Of a DNA stretch of 64,000 nucleotides, positions 23,460 through 35,035 are shown one piece after another; within the stretch, counting starts at the first letter, position 1; each line of letters starts with the position of its first letter. Position numbers and translations under genes: made by a program. Location of the stretch: contig JAODTK010000632.1 of assembly GCA_026419785.1 (NCBI GenBank), positions 20,001 through 84,000 on the forward strand, given 5' to 3'. Under the pieces are notes generated by a model. It had not been told where the DNA came from. It was given only the letters and a program-made list of their open reading frames with translations, and did no database searches. The DNA comes from Sclerodactyla briareus. Lineage: Eukaryota > Echinodermata > Holothuroidea > Dendrochirotida > Sclerodactylidae.

Positions 23460-23950
23460 ATATGCTTCATCAGTTTCGTTTTTACGGTAGCGTTTATATC
23501 GGTCAAAAACATTTTTGGCTCTACTTTTTAGTGGATGGTTTGTATTGGCACATCCTTACCCAATACTCCCACCCACTCACTGTCCGAACTTTTATCAATA
23601 TTAAGTTCGTGTCGTTCAAACCTTCTATGGCTTTGAGGTAATCTTTTTTAATGAATCCTCTCTTTCCAGATGGTGGTCTCTGGTAAAGCATATATTATTG
23701 TGTTCACATAGAAATTTCAGATCGCCAGATTTCCATTTAGATGAACTGCTTTCCGGTTAGATTTAATGTGGCCACCTATGGGGGGCTTTGAGGTAATCTT
23801 TTTAATTGAATCCTCTCTCCCAGAATTGGTGTCTCTGGTAAAGCAATATTATTGTGTTCAACATATGATTTAAATTCTGCAACTTTCCATCTGAAAAGCT
23901 TGACAATTTATAAGAAATAAGTCCATTATATCTTTCATATTGTTTAAAAA
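23460..23950 (-). pseudogene. SAP-like DNA-binding segment upstream of the polymerase
   Basis: On minus, two adjacent partial copies of a short helical segment can be read: 'WKVAEFKSYVEHNNIALP' (about 23,830-23,890) and 'SGKRGFIKKDYLKAIEGL' (about 23,610-23,670). The pattern of an aliphatic helix, a short turn with S-G-K-R and a second helix resembles a SAP domain, a small DNA/RNA-binding fold. It is followed by 'AKNVFDRYKRYRKNETDEA' in another frame. It could be the N-terminal part of the polymerase ORF or a separate small protein. The 145-bp tandem duplication at 23,627-23,890 falls inside it and breaks it. The SAP reading is an inference from a short stretch. Confidence 0.35.
23627..23890. 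repeat. 145-bp local tandem duplication
   Basis: 'GGCTTTGAGGTAATCTTTTT' through 'TTTCCAT' occurs twice head to tail (23,627-23,740 and 23,773-23,890) with small differences. It duplicates part of the SAP-like coding segment. Confidence 0.8.
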
Positions 23951-24004
23951 ACCTTTTTTTTAATCACTTTTTACAGTGAATGAAAATCTTTACTCCCTAA
24001 AATA

Positions 24005-24264
24005 TTTCCAAGAATTTTTTTCCAAGATTTGTGTTTTTTCAAGAAATTTTTCGTTTCAAGATTTTTTTTTTTTCGCAAGATTTTTTTCCAAGATTTTTTT
24101 TCCAAAAAAGATTGGTTTTCAAGAATTTTTTCTTTCCAAGTTTTTTTTTCCAAATTTTTTTTTTTTTTTGTTTCCCAAGGAAAATTTCTTTTTCCAAGAT
24201 TTTTTTTCCCAAGTAATTCTTTTTTTTCTCATGATTTTTTTTTTCCAAGATTTTCTTTTTTTTT
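24005..24264 (-). repeat. CCAAGATTTTTTTT minisatellite
   Basis: About 15-18 imperfect copies of a 12-17 bp unit, (C)CAAGA followed by a T run. It lies between the polymerase-side genes and the integrase. The Phe-rich (plus) and Lys-rich (minus) frames over it are repeat translations, not proteins. Confidence 0.85.
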
Positions 24265-24739
24265 GTCCACATTGCATTACGTTATCGTAGAAATATTACT
24301 CCTCGAATTTTTCCAAAAGTTCTTTTAAATACTTCTTTGTATTGTTTTTTTAAGATGTTTTTTCTCGTGATAATAAATTTATTCATTGCAATTATTACGC
24401 CCACATTTGTTACATTATTGAGGTTCACTTTTGTATAAACTCCACACTTTTGACAAGGCTGGGTGCTCTTTTAGCGCACTGAATGGCTCTCTTGGGTTCA
24501 GGTTTCTGCTGTGCAATAATCTTCACATACTCGTCGTTTACATGGTGTTCCATCGATTTTGAATCCTTAACCAGATAAAAGCATTATTATATATTTCATT
24601 TAGTAAACCATTTTCCCGTTAAATAAGCAAAACTCCCCAATGTGGACTCGGACCGCTTTCCTCCCTCTCTATACATCTCTCCCAAGGAGGGGGAATTCCA
24701 AGAGGGGGAATTCCAAGTAAGAGGGAATTCCATATAGCC

Positions 24740-25700
24740 TGTTGTATAACCCAGCACAGTTCATTACAAGGTGATTTTACCGTCGGTTAGATCATCTTTC
24801 TGCTCTGAAGAATGCTCTATTTGGACCATATGCTAAGTAATAACGTTGGCTGTCCTTTTGTGAGAGCATAGTGGCGATTCCATATGTTTCATTCGACCAG
24901 ATGGGTCTGTTGTCTCTTTCTGGAATCAGGTTCAGCCACCTGGGGGGAATACAATACACTAAACTTCACACCATCAGGTATTTTTCTCCCTTTTGCATTT
25001 AATGGTTGAGCTGAATTTTGTCGACAGATTTTTTCTTATTATTGCATCAAAGGTTTCAACGCTATTTAATCTGTTTTTTCATGATTTAATGCTTGAGATC
25101 ACTCGGTATTTTTTTTTAACCCAGGCTCGTACTTTTACCTTCTAGGTTATTTCTCGAGCTATTGTTGTGAGAATAATCTCTCTCATAGCGTTATGTTAAA
25201 TCGTTCTACAACACCTTGCGCTCTGTGATTTCCTACTTCTTCTCTGATTGTAACACCTTCTCACGCATGAGGGTATTGGACCCCGCCCATGAATCTTTTC
25301 CAGGATCTACTTTGATTGTCATTAGGATAATCAATGGGCTGTCTTTTATAGATTCTTTCGAGTTCACTCGCTGTACTTGGTTGAAGTTTTGTTGTTAGTG
25401 CTATGTTTTTTGTATCTACCTGGCTTACGTCGACTACTGGTTAAGATGAATGAGTTTCTTACCACTTTTATCATGTGGTAAAAATAAAAGATCTGATTGG
25501 TGCATATCATTTGGAATCTGCATTGAAACACTGTTTACACGTTTGCGGCAGAATTTACTTTGGCGGTGGGTGCTTTGTGAATTTGCCCCACATTGCCGTT
25601 TGATTAGCCATATCTGGCTGTTTTCTTTGGGACTTTTGTGGTTTCTGCTGATTTTGTTATGCCCCTTCACCTTTCCAATAACGTCTAGGAAGAGTAGTAT
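24740..25700 (-). pseudogene. Polinton-type retroviral-like DDE integrase
   Basis: Minus-strand integrase of the Polinton/Maverick and retroviral DDE class, which would cut the element ends and join them to the host. The best single frame (25,434-25,670) gives the N-terminal part and the first catalytic block, 'MHQSDLLFLPHDKSGKK'. The second block 'VDPGKD' with 'FMGGVQYPHA' lies at about 25,265-25,315, and the third, 'GVVERFNITL' with the catalytic glutamate, at about 25,165-25,210; they sit in different frames. A C-terminal strand-rich tail ('DPIWSNETYGI', 'YYLAYGPNRAFFR') follows to about 24,750. All three acidic residues are thus present but never in one frame. It lies between the minisatellite and the plus-strand region. 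Length is close to family size. Confidence 0.85.
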
Positions 25701-26573
25701 ACAGTTTTTAATTTATTTGCAGTTCTTTTATCATTTTGTTTTATCTGGTTGTTACTTTTAAGTAATTCATAACATGCACTAATGCCGACAGCGGCCCATG
25801 CCACTTATAAGAACAATATTTCACTGTTTTTTGACTTTCACTTGGGTATTTAAAAATCACTAGCAATTTAGGATCTGACCTGATTGCACTTATTTTATAA
25901 CTAGCACCTGTGTGTCCTGTGCTTTTAATCACACGACCATAATAATTAAATGTCAATTCCATAACTCAGACGGTCATTGAGGCCAGCCTGATAATAGAGC
26001 ATATGATCTCAGCAGCTCAAATTCCGAGGGAATGTAAAATCGTTTCCCATAGCTCGGCAATAGCCTTTATCTTGACCATCGTTTGCATCTGAATTACTAC
26101 CTGTCAGCTAAATCTCAACGGCAATGTTTTTCATAACAAATACCCTGATACGCCATAGTACTGAGCCGTCGCTGGGGTAACCATAAATCGCTATTATAGC
26201 AGTGATTACACATCTGCCGCTTCTAGGGAATAAATTAATTGCCTTCTATTTACCACTTCTTTTTACCAAATTGGCTCTACCAAGATTGTGAACAATCGTT
26301 CGTTTGCATCATCTTAAGATATTAAGTCGATGTTAAAGCTAGTTAGTCTGTTTGACCGGGTACTATGACACATCTACACCTAAATTTGGAAATCTAACGT
26401 AACATGGTTTGATCTATTGTGCTGGGATTGTTCGTGATCACAACACAGATTGTCTAATCCTAAACACCCAAGTGCATACTAATTTTCGGTGAGGATTCAA
26501 GTTTTGACCGTAGTGCGTTGTCATTTATTAAATACAATATTACTTTTAAATAAAAAATGGGTGATGAATTGCA

Positions 26574-26663
26574 ATGGATGATTATAGGTGGGAAGAGAAA
26601 ATTCCCGCTCTGGAAGATGAAGTTGATGAAGACAAAACATTTTTATCAAGGATGATTCATTGA
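26574..26663 (+). CDS. Short acidic ORF (29 codons) in the Polinton
   Basis: Reads MDDYRWEEKIPALEDEVDED and ends after nine more residues. Acidic, with no known domain. It opens the plus-strand side of the element, about 900 bp beyond the integrase start, where Polintons usually carry virion genes on the opposite strand. It may be the start of a longer frameshifted ORF. Function unknown. Confidence 0.25.
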   Translation: MDDYRWEEKIPALEDEVDEDKTFLSRMIH

Positions 26664-29600
26664 TGATCAAATATACATCTTAGGACAAGGGAGTGGGTTT
26701 GGCTTTGACGAGCAGTAAAAAGACACCAAGTAGATGAGTTCTTATGGCTACGATGCTAGAAGATTAGGATTTTACCCAAAGTAATCATTATGATCATTTT
26801 AATTGGGATGGTACGTAGTTGTGCTTAAAGTATAACAGATAAAGGATATGAATCAGAACTCAGGTTAAAAGATAAAAGCAAGTTCTTAGTATTAATACTA
26901 TACGGAAGAGAAATTTGATTTGTAAATACTATACGGAATAAATTGGGGTTTGTTGACTTACTCAACATCCACCAAAAAGTTAACACCAAATCCAAAGAAG
27001 GTTATTGTAAAATGATAAAAAAAATCTGCCTCCAAATACTGAGAATATTGGAAATGAAGAACTGCCAGGAGTGCTAATGATATTGATCAATCAATACTAG
27101 TGAGATGCAAGCAGTATTCGATTAAATGGTGATAGCTAGCACAGAGGATGGGACGTTGATACCCCAACGAACATAGTATGAGGAGAAACTACTAGCTCTC
27201 GAGAGAAACTGTACAACAAAATCTCGTGGGAGTTGTCAATAATGGCAAACATGAAAGATAGCGATGTTATATTATCGAGGCAAAAAAATCTGCACAAGCA
27301 CAGAGGAAGGAAATGAAGAAGTTGAAAAAGAATCAAAGCAAAGAATATTAAAAGACTTGGTGAAATAGAAAGAAGATAGGGGTAGGATGGGAAGTGCAAG
27401 ATAAATGATGAACAGTAATAGGAATAAAAGAACCATCAATTCAAATTTAAATGGAACACGACACTATCGGAAAAAGTAATAATTGATTTAGTGAACAAGG
27501 GTAACCGTGGTAGTATATAAAACTGATATAGCATTAGCTATTAGCATTGTTACAAGCTTCTTGCAGGTATCTAGAAAGTGTTGTGCCACCCAAACCAAGT
27601 CCAACCCCGAGTGTTGGTATTAAACAACAGATTTAAAGATATCTAACAGCATTGCATAATGTATTGGGAAAGTTCGGTCTAAATGCGGATGCACTGCCAG
27701 GCATTATCGGATGTTGTGTGGGGGGGGTGGTATCTTGGCTATAAAGATTGAGTGGTGTGTGGGCTGGCTGAGAAATGATAGCGATTTTTTTTTTTAAACT
27801 ACTTGGTAAATCTACTGGAGAGAGACTAATACATCTCTAATATGAAAAAAATGTCGTTAGCTCTAGAGATTGCCCGGTGTTGAAAAACTTGTTTTGTGTT
27901 TGAGTTTGTGCCCCTACAATACAATAAACAGAAGTTCTCCTGATATCATTGAGTGCCTCTGTGCCAATATCGTAGACCTTCTGATTGTGGTTATGACAAA
28001 ACCCTCTCCAAGCGCGTTCTCGGGGCCTTGAGACAGGTGAGAAACTGTGTATCGAGCGGCACGAGGTTGATTTTTACCAAAAGCCATTACAGTGGCATCT
28101 GTTGTACCCTTCGGTGTATTGTGTAAACTACTAGTGTCCTAATACCGTCTAATACAATCGAAATTCCCAGCATAAGCAGTGACTAAAACAATTACTATGA
28201 GTATTGACGTGTTTGATTCCAAATTTATGTGAAACATGAAACCGAGGACATATGTCTCTGTGATACTGACATGTCTATATTATTATTCAATGCATGATCA
28301 TGATGTTGAAATGGTGTGGGACCAAACTCTTCTTTTACAGCCTTCGACAAGATAATAGACATGGAACCTATTAAGCGTTTAATTATACTGTGTATGTTGG
28401 AGGTGGTCATAGCTGACGCCAAACTGAGGTGCTACAACCAAATCAAAGTTTTGATTTTGCCCAAAATTGCATCGGGGTTGAGTTCCAATCGTTATAGACC
28501 TCCTCAGATGAAAACGGTGGTAATAATAATTTTCAAATAAATCTGGTTGAGATCAATGTCAAAAGTGTCAGTAATTGAAATATGTATAGTTTGGACTTGT
28601 AAAGTCTGTTTTGATCAAAGGCTTTTATTGCTTGGTGGGGGAATATATACTACTTAACGTGGTATCGTTTTTGAATAAATTGCTTTGAATGAAATGCTGG
28701 CCGTAACATGTTTTTTGTTTTTTTTTTTTTTAACATTTTTAATTTTTTTAATTTTTTTATTTATTATAATTATGAAATTAAAACATTCGAAAAAAGTCAT
28801 TTGACTTGGGAAATAATACTATAGACAATGGGACAGGAAATTAAAAAGGACTTTGAAATCAGTTATTTTGCGATAGGTTATTACAATTATTTCTTAAAGG
28901 TGAAAAAAAGTAGGGGATAGGGTGGTAGGGAACATGTAAGTGAGTTTCCATTGCGCTGGCCTTTACAATGGGATCGACTGGTGCATTGATCCCAGGTGAA
29001 TTATCTTGGGTGGTAATTATGGTCAATAAATACAAGGGGAATTTGAAACTTCAAGTTCCAGAAAAAAATGCTAGTGAATTTTCTGAGGATATTGCAAGAC
29101 TTTGTCACTTAATACAGGTTGGTTGTTTGATTGATGAATACATTGGAAAAGGGGACATGCAACCATTCAAAGCAATTTATTTACACTGTGATCAATTTCT
29201 TCCACATCATATATTACGGAAAACCAGCTAAAATGTTTGGTGTCATTCCATTGGGTAATCACCCATACTACGGACAGAGTAGCATAATACAGAATTGAGC
29301 ACTAAAATTGAAAAACCGTTGGAAATGGTACACTTACTTAAATACATTCGCATTAAAAATGCAGATGGTAATGATATTAATATAAAGGACTGCCACTGAT
29401 ATTTACTTTCTGAAATAAACTAAATGTTAATAATGAGTATATTTGGAAGTTCTAATACAATTACCAACCTCATATGGATAGGTTGAATATCAATGAGGTA
29501 TGAATAGAATGATTAGTGAATATGGTAAAATCTACATTGGAAAAATTGTACCAAATGGAATGTAACAAAAAACCATTCTTGTTAATGCGACCCATGGGAC

Positions 29601-30300
29601 AAAAGGACCTATTATGTGGCTGATTTTCATCAACCCCTATGGGTGATGGGTTTAATAGTGATCATAATGTTATGATGTTTGGTATAGGAGACAACCAAAT
29701 AGAACCAATGGGATACTACACGAATTGATTTTAACAAATAATACAACCTTATATTTCTCTGAAAATGTATAGAGCCGAAGAATGGTTCAGGATTACTACA
29801 TTATGTTTCATAGTGGTGGGTCTGTGTTTTGGTAGCACAATAAGGTAATGAATGTTATTTGCACTGTTTAGGTGATATTCTGGTATGTAATTACAAAATT
29901 TCATACGACTTTTTTTTAAAAATAAAACGAATCCTTTATAAATGACGGGACATTTATCCAAAGTACCGCAAATGAGGGTACTTTGAGACTACAAAAAAAT
30001 GATGATATTCCAAAGAAATAAAGCTGAAATAGATAAAGAGCATTTCCCCTGTCATAAAAAGTATAACAAATATTAATGCTATACTACCCTAGAACCAGTT
30101 CAGAGGTGTGTGAGTTGTTACTGTCGCTTCCAGGTATTGCAGCTATTGGTGGAGCTATTAACTCGTTCACCCCTTGGATTTGCTCTGGAAGCTGTTGCTA
30201 TTGCTTGTGGGGTTATTGTGTGGCAACAAATGTTTCAATAAAAAACAAAAGTAAATAATAAAAAAATCAAAGAATTTTAATTTTGCAGAGTCCAAGCTAA
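26664..30300 (+). pseudogene. Degraded plus-strand coding region of the Polinton (possible virion genes)
   Basis: An A-rich plus-strand tract in which short protein-like runs appear in changing frames. At 27,560-27,744 one frame, with one stop, gives a Pro-rich stretch 'VVPPKPSPTPSVGIKQQI', then 'LHNVLGKFGLNADALPGIIG' and a Gly/Val-rich hydrophobic end, like a small membrane-active or minor virion protein. The longest open piece is 28,968-29,231 (87 codons), continuing in another frame as 'MFGVIPLGNHPYYGQSSI'. At 30,100-30,240 another hydrophobic run, 'LSLPGIAAIGGAINSF', is followed by 'LGFALEAVAIACGVIVW'. No packaging ATPase Walker motif, cysteine protease or full jelly-roll capsid could be recognised. 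Position and strand suggest capsid-side genes, but none is named with confidence. Confidence 0.35.
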
Positions 30301-30530
30301 ATACTATCTGTGAATATATTTCCACTCTCTGGATGTATGGTGCTATCATCAAGAAGGATTTCTACTTATTACCAAAGAACTGCCAAGTTCAATGAAATGA
30401 AGAAAGTATTAGAGATAATGATAAACTCACACAAGCATCTCTAGATAAACAAAAAAAGGAAAGTAACTTATCAAAATTGAATGAATTTCAATCTGTCAGT
30501 TTAGAATAATTATAGGATGTCAGAATGAAG
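30290..30530 (+). pseudogene. Coding-like fragment, unrecognised
   Basis: Reads 'ESKLNTICEYISTLWMYGAI' and a charged, helix-prone continuation ('LDKQKKESNLSKLNEFQSVS') in another frame. An A/T-rich run ending in TTTTGCAG sits just before it and could be a splice acceptor. Product unknown. Confidence 0.25.
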
Positions 30531-30554
30531 ACCCCTCCTTATAATCCAGATTTC

Positions 30555-30745
30555 CTTTAATCTTTTAGTCAACATGTGCATAAGGTATCCCTCTCTCCGG
30601 TGGATACCAGATGTACATACAACACATGATGGATTCACACGATGCTTATGGCTTAATCCTGAGGCCCCATAAGTTTTCTTTAAGTGACCTTGGTGATTTT
30701 GGTTGAATGATCCGGATCCCCATTTTACATACTAATTTCCACTTG
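30555..30745 (+). pseudogene. Inverted copy of the polymerase B C-terminal end
   Basis: Plus-strand sequence homologous to the reverse complement of about 9,455-9,800: 'FSQHV' and 'SLSPVDT' correspond to 'FSHHV' and 'SLSPWIP' of the minus-strand polymerase end, followed by the same TATGG, GACCTTGG and GGATCCGG landmarks. Only about 60 codons of polymerase are present. It marks either a long terminal inverted repeat that reaches into the polymerase gene or the end of a second Polinton. The outer limit is unclear, as similarity fades after 'TTTACATACTA'. Confidence 0.65.
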
Positions 30746-33073
30746 TCACTTCCTCTGGTCCCTTCCTTTTTAAAATAACTCACTACTATAATTTTGAATT
30801 ATCTTCGTCCATGGATCTGGGAGAACTGGAGCGACAGTAATTTACCTCTTTGCAAGCCTCAAGGCCAATTAAAATTTTACCCAGAATAATGTGATGATTG
30901 GACAATCAGCCAGTGAACGTCTCTCTTCTCTCCAGTATGATGAGTGCTGGATACTTCGGAACCATGCAGAAAATATGCATCTAACTTGTACTTTTTTGCG
31001 CAATGAAATATTAATCCTCGCCTGCGCTGTGCTGAAACCATTTTTTCCCTGTCTTGTTCAAATCAAAATTCCACTCTAGACGTTTTTACCTGCAGAACAT
31101 GACTTTCTATAGACCATTCGTTTCATTGAGCCGGCGAAACACCTCTATGTCTTGCAAATACAATGGAGTGCAGAGACACCGCAAACGATTGCATCATTAT
31201 TTTGTGCGAATTACTGTACTGCTCTGCCAATCCGCAAAAAGACAGTGTGTTGCCCAGCACATCAAACCAGAACATGGATATGAACAAATTTATGATGCAG
31301 TATGCTCAACAATCCAATACAGCACACACACCGAAAAGAAAAGGAGAAAAACACACGATTTCCATTTGTCATGTCTATTGTTTAGTATAGATGATCTACG
31401 AGAGGATATCATCTACTTCCCATGAACATGTTTCCTCTGGCAATGATAATCTCAATTATTGCCAAGGCGGGGTTAATTCGTTGTAGAATGTTCAGTAAAC
31501 CATGTACCGCCTGTATATAATTAATCACATGCAGCAAAATAATGGACCCGCAAACGTGCATCAATCTTTCTGAATGTTTCAGTTTAACCTTACCACCATT
31601 TTGTTGTGTTCATGTGGATCCATACAACATATTACCTGCTCAGACATTTGTCATCTTCGGGAACCAAACGACCACCAAACCAAATGGCCGTTAACTACTA
31701 CTTCCAACCCAATATACTTACATAACAGTAAGCATGCGTGAAAACGCTGAACGATAGTAATCATCTGCGCACTATTGTGCGTTATTAGATTCTTGCGCTG
31801 TCAGGAACGATTTCTACTTCAGTAAATGTACTGGCCATATCTGCCATAGCAATAATTACCTTGGAATTAATCTTCAGTGATGTAGCGTACGCTCAGTGAG
31901 ACTCTTGGACATCCCCAGCTGTTTTGCTCACAAAACAGGCTGATGCATCAACCATGCTATCATCATGTCAGATTATCCGTCATTTGTCTATTTTTTTATC
32001 GTCAATCGTTTTCCGATAGTGAATAAATATACAATATATTTTTCGTCCAAAAATATTGGCGATTTTGAAGGACAACTGTCAGGCTTGATACAACCGAGGT
32101 TAATGTGGAGAATGGAAAACTGTATATATATAGGTCCAAACCCCATTTTTAAATACGATTTCCTATGTTGGAGTTCTTTGTGGCGCTTTCCAATTTGTGG
32201 CCATTAAAGCGGCGATATTGGAGAGACCCCATGGGCCAATGACGATGACGTCCACCTGGACAACACAGGGAATGTACTTGATTGTTTCATTCTGTTTAAT
32301 AAGTCACATTCAAGCAAGAAAGTTTCTGTTGTCTTTCTCTCACCAAATAACCACAACTCCTTCCAACCCACTACCACTCTACAGCAATCCTCTCCTAGAC
32401 TGAATGCTTCTCGAAGTGGAAATTATGTTTTTAATTTAATAGGACAAAGAATGTTTGCATGGTTGTGTAAGTATGCCATCATTTATTAATTGCATGATGG
32501 GATGCTTCGATCTTTCGCATACACATGATTCACGCTGCACAAACTCAAATGACTATAACTCCGTAACGGAAAGTCATATGATCCTCGATGATATATAAGC
32601 TTGCGTCCCCGCTTTCCACTATCGCATGGGAACAACGGCGAGATTTTTTTTTTTTTTTCAATAACGAAACAATTAGGAAGTTCGTACAACAGTACCAATT
32701 CGTTCGAACGAAACTCTTCTCTTGACAGTATCAGGGTAAATTGTCCCATCAGCATTATCATTCATGTTGCGTTTCCATTTGACAAGGGACATGTGTTGGG
32801 CGGCAAGATCCCCTATGATAGGAAGTATGTAAAAACATGTACTTTTGAACAGCTTGTACAACGAACTATATAGGTATTCCGAATAAGACCATACAGTAGG
32901 AGTGAATACCTCTCGTCGTCTTCTTGTTCTCATGGCAACTGTGTGGGCAATTGGTCAGCCTTTGCATTGTTCCGCCGTGATGTCATAAATTCCGCAAATT
33001 TATCAAATACACTGAAAAAATCAACAGGTACTGCTAGAACCGCTAAATTCGGTTGCGGGTTTTTGATATGTCT
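30746..33073. other. No supported gene
   Basis: Unassigned sequence right of the Polinton. The frame at 31,054-31,425 (123 codons, Arg/Ser/Cys-rich) overlaps another frame of similar size and has no recognised domain. Confidence 0.5.
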
Positions 33074-33895
33074 TCTATTCACCTCGTTTCTCGCTGAATA
33101 ATTAACAACTGTCTCCGGAGACGTAGCGACGCCTATCTGCCACTATTGAGGACCATCCTATACAACCACCCACCCAACTCCTCCCTCATCGTCCTCTCGT
33201 CTATTTACCCTAAGATTCATAAACACAACGACCCGCTACGTTTAGTGAGAGAAATAACAGAATTAGCGATAATCTAGTTTAGTGTATAAGATTCCCTCGC
33301 GAGAGTCTACTAGCTCTGGATTTGTTCACCAGGCAACCAGTATAACATACTGCCATAGTGGTAAGTGCAACTTTCAATGTACTTAATACAGGTAACCTCC
33401 AACTGTTCAGAAAACATTGATGTCAGTGTTATCTTCATGTACTATATGCATATTGTATAATAAGTTTGATGACACTCTCTCATTGTCATTCGTTGACTAT
33501 TCTAGCCGACAAGTTATAGTCATAGGTGGAGTAGGTAACAACGACAGAACAACCCTTAGTATTCGGTTGAGCACAGCCCTGTAAATGCCAAGACCAGTTC
33601 TGCATTACGTGACAGTTCTGCATACGGAGAGTTCTCGCCCTATCGTGAGTAACATCAACGACAGACCTTTGCCACTGACGGAACATCAAAACTACCAAAC
33701 TCAATAGTCCTAAAGGGATAGACAACTTCACTTTCCAGGCATAGGCAGTCGAGCCAACGTAGTCTAGTGGTCTGGTAATTACGACTGGAACCCGTGTGTT
33801 AGGATCCCGGGGTGGAGTGTCGGTTCTTTTTAAGCAGGGAGAATCAGATCGGTTACCAGGTGGTCCGACAATCGAAAAGTTTAGGTTGGACGAGC
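33074..33895 (+). repeat. 0.82-kb repeat with tRNA-like end, copy 1 (uninterrupted)
   Basis: Begins TCTATTCACCTC and matches 38,883-39,375 plus 40,511-40,845. It carries a tRNA-like segment near its 3' side (33,757-33,822). This is the 'empty' form, without the 1.1-kb insertion found in the second copy. Confidence 0.85.
33757..33822 (+). repeat. tRNA-like SINE-type segment, copy 1
   Basis: 'GTCTAGTGGTCTGG' resembles a Pol III box A, and 'GTTAGGATCCCGG' about 35 bp on resembles box B. The arms do not fold as a proper tRNA, so this is a tRNA-derived repeat segment rather than a tRNA gene. Confidence 0.45.
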
Positions 33896-35035
33896 ACTAC
33901 CATTCATCGCTCCAGTAATGTTAGCTACCGGTGCGTCCTAGCCCAGCCTGAGGATAGAAACTGCAGTGATGTAATTCTTAAGTTGAAGTATATTGAATCC
34001 GATATTTTGAATACCTGTGATACCGCGAAAAGTCTTGTACAAACCTTTTTCCACAGTTATTCGAAGATCCCATCACCAATTCCTTGGGAATCAACAGGGG
34101 CACTATCCAATCATACGTTAGACATCAAGTACGCGATTTCCATTTTTGTTTCACACCGGAATATGTGGATCCTGGGGGGGGGGGGGGGGGGGGGCGATTT
34201 CCTCCTACGAGTGTACGGCTAAGGGACAACTGGTCCATTTTCTGGCTGTTCCGTGAGTTTATTCGTTTAAATTGGGTGACAAAGTTTTTGTAAATTGGCA
34301 AGCCCATCCTCAGTGGATGCATTTCACATTTTTATTTTTACGATTTGTAAGACTTGCATATTTCCGCGGGTCAGTACAGTCGATTAGCAACATTTTGGGA
34401 TCCATCAGGATATCGGATCAAAGAATTATACTAAATACAAACAGTTTGCTCTTTCTAAGCGTACCGATATTTGGCTTTCCGAGGGAATGACATTGTAAAA
34501 GTTGGATCGCTGCTTATTTTAGCTTTACTTCTTGACAGCCAACATATGGTACTAAGATCTAGAAGTTCGTTTGTGTACTGAACATTGGTTACGATCGTTT
34601 TGGACATGGTTGCGTTTATCATATCAGTATATGCGTATATTATATGTAATGTATAATGGCTGAATCACTCTTTTTTCACTGACAGCCAGCCTTTCAACCT
34701 TGTAAATAAGAGTGAATTAATTACCCTTGCTTGTGATTAACTTGCTTTTGTAACGAAGAGCAATGCATGAAGGGAAGAAAAATGAAACTTCTCTCTCTGG
34801 CCAGCACTCTCCCATTCTTTTGGCATTGAAAGCAGGTATGGTGGGGGCCGTGCATCGGGACATAACCCCCGCAGCTAGGCGCTGTCCACAGTGTGTGTCA
34901 GAGTTATTTGACAGCTTACACCAACGGTCCAGCCATTTTCAGTGTTTCAAAATGTGATCACTTGGTCAGTGAAACCATTCTCAACACTCATGGCAGTAAT
35001 TCATGACAAGTCATTTGAAATTGATGATATCTCAT
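33896..35035. other. No supported gene; contains a 21-G run
   Basis: Unassigned, apart from a homopolymer of 21 G at 34,174-34,194. Frames across it (for example 33,812-34,222) are broken by the G run and have no domain. Confidence 0.5.

Noticed and set aside
23971..24328. Phe-rich (plus) and Lys-rich (minus) ORFs of 60-104 codons
   Set aside because: Produced by the CCAAGATTTTTTTT minisatellite, not a gene.
25741..25962. 73-codon minus ORF upstream of the integrase as an additional integrase domain
   Set aside because: No chromodomain or zinc-binding HHCC pattern could be seen and it is in a different frame, so no function is assigned.
31054..31425. 123-codon plus-strand ORF right of the Polinton
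   Set aside because: Overlapped by an equally open frame, no recognisable domain, not associated with the element's conserved genes.
33757..33822. Functional tRNA gene
   Set aside because: Box A/B-like elements exist, but acceptor and anticodon arms do not pair and the sequence is shared with a dispersed repeat.
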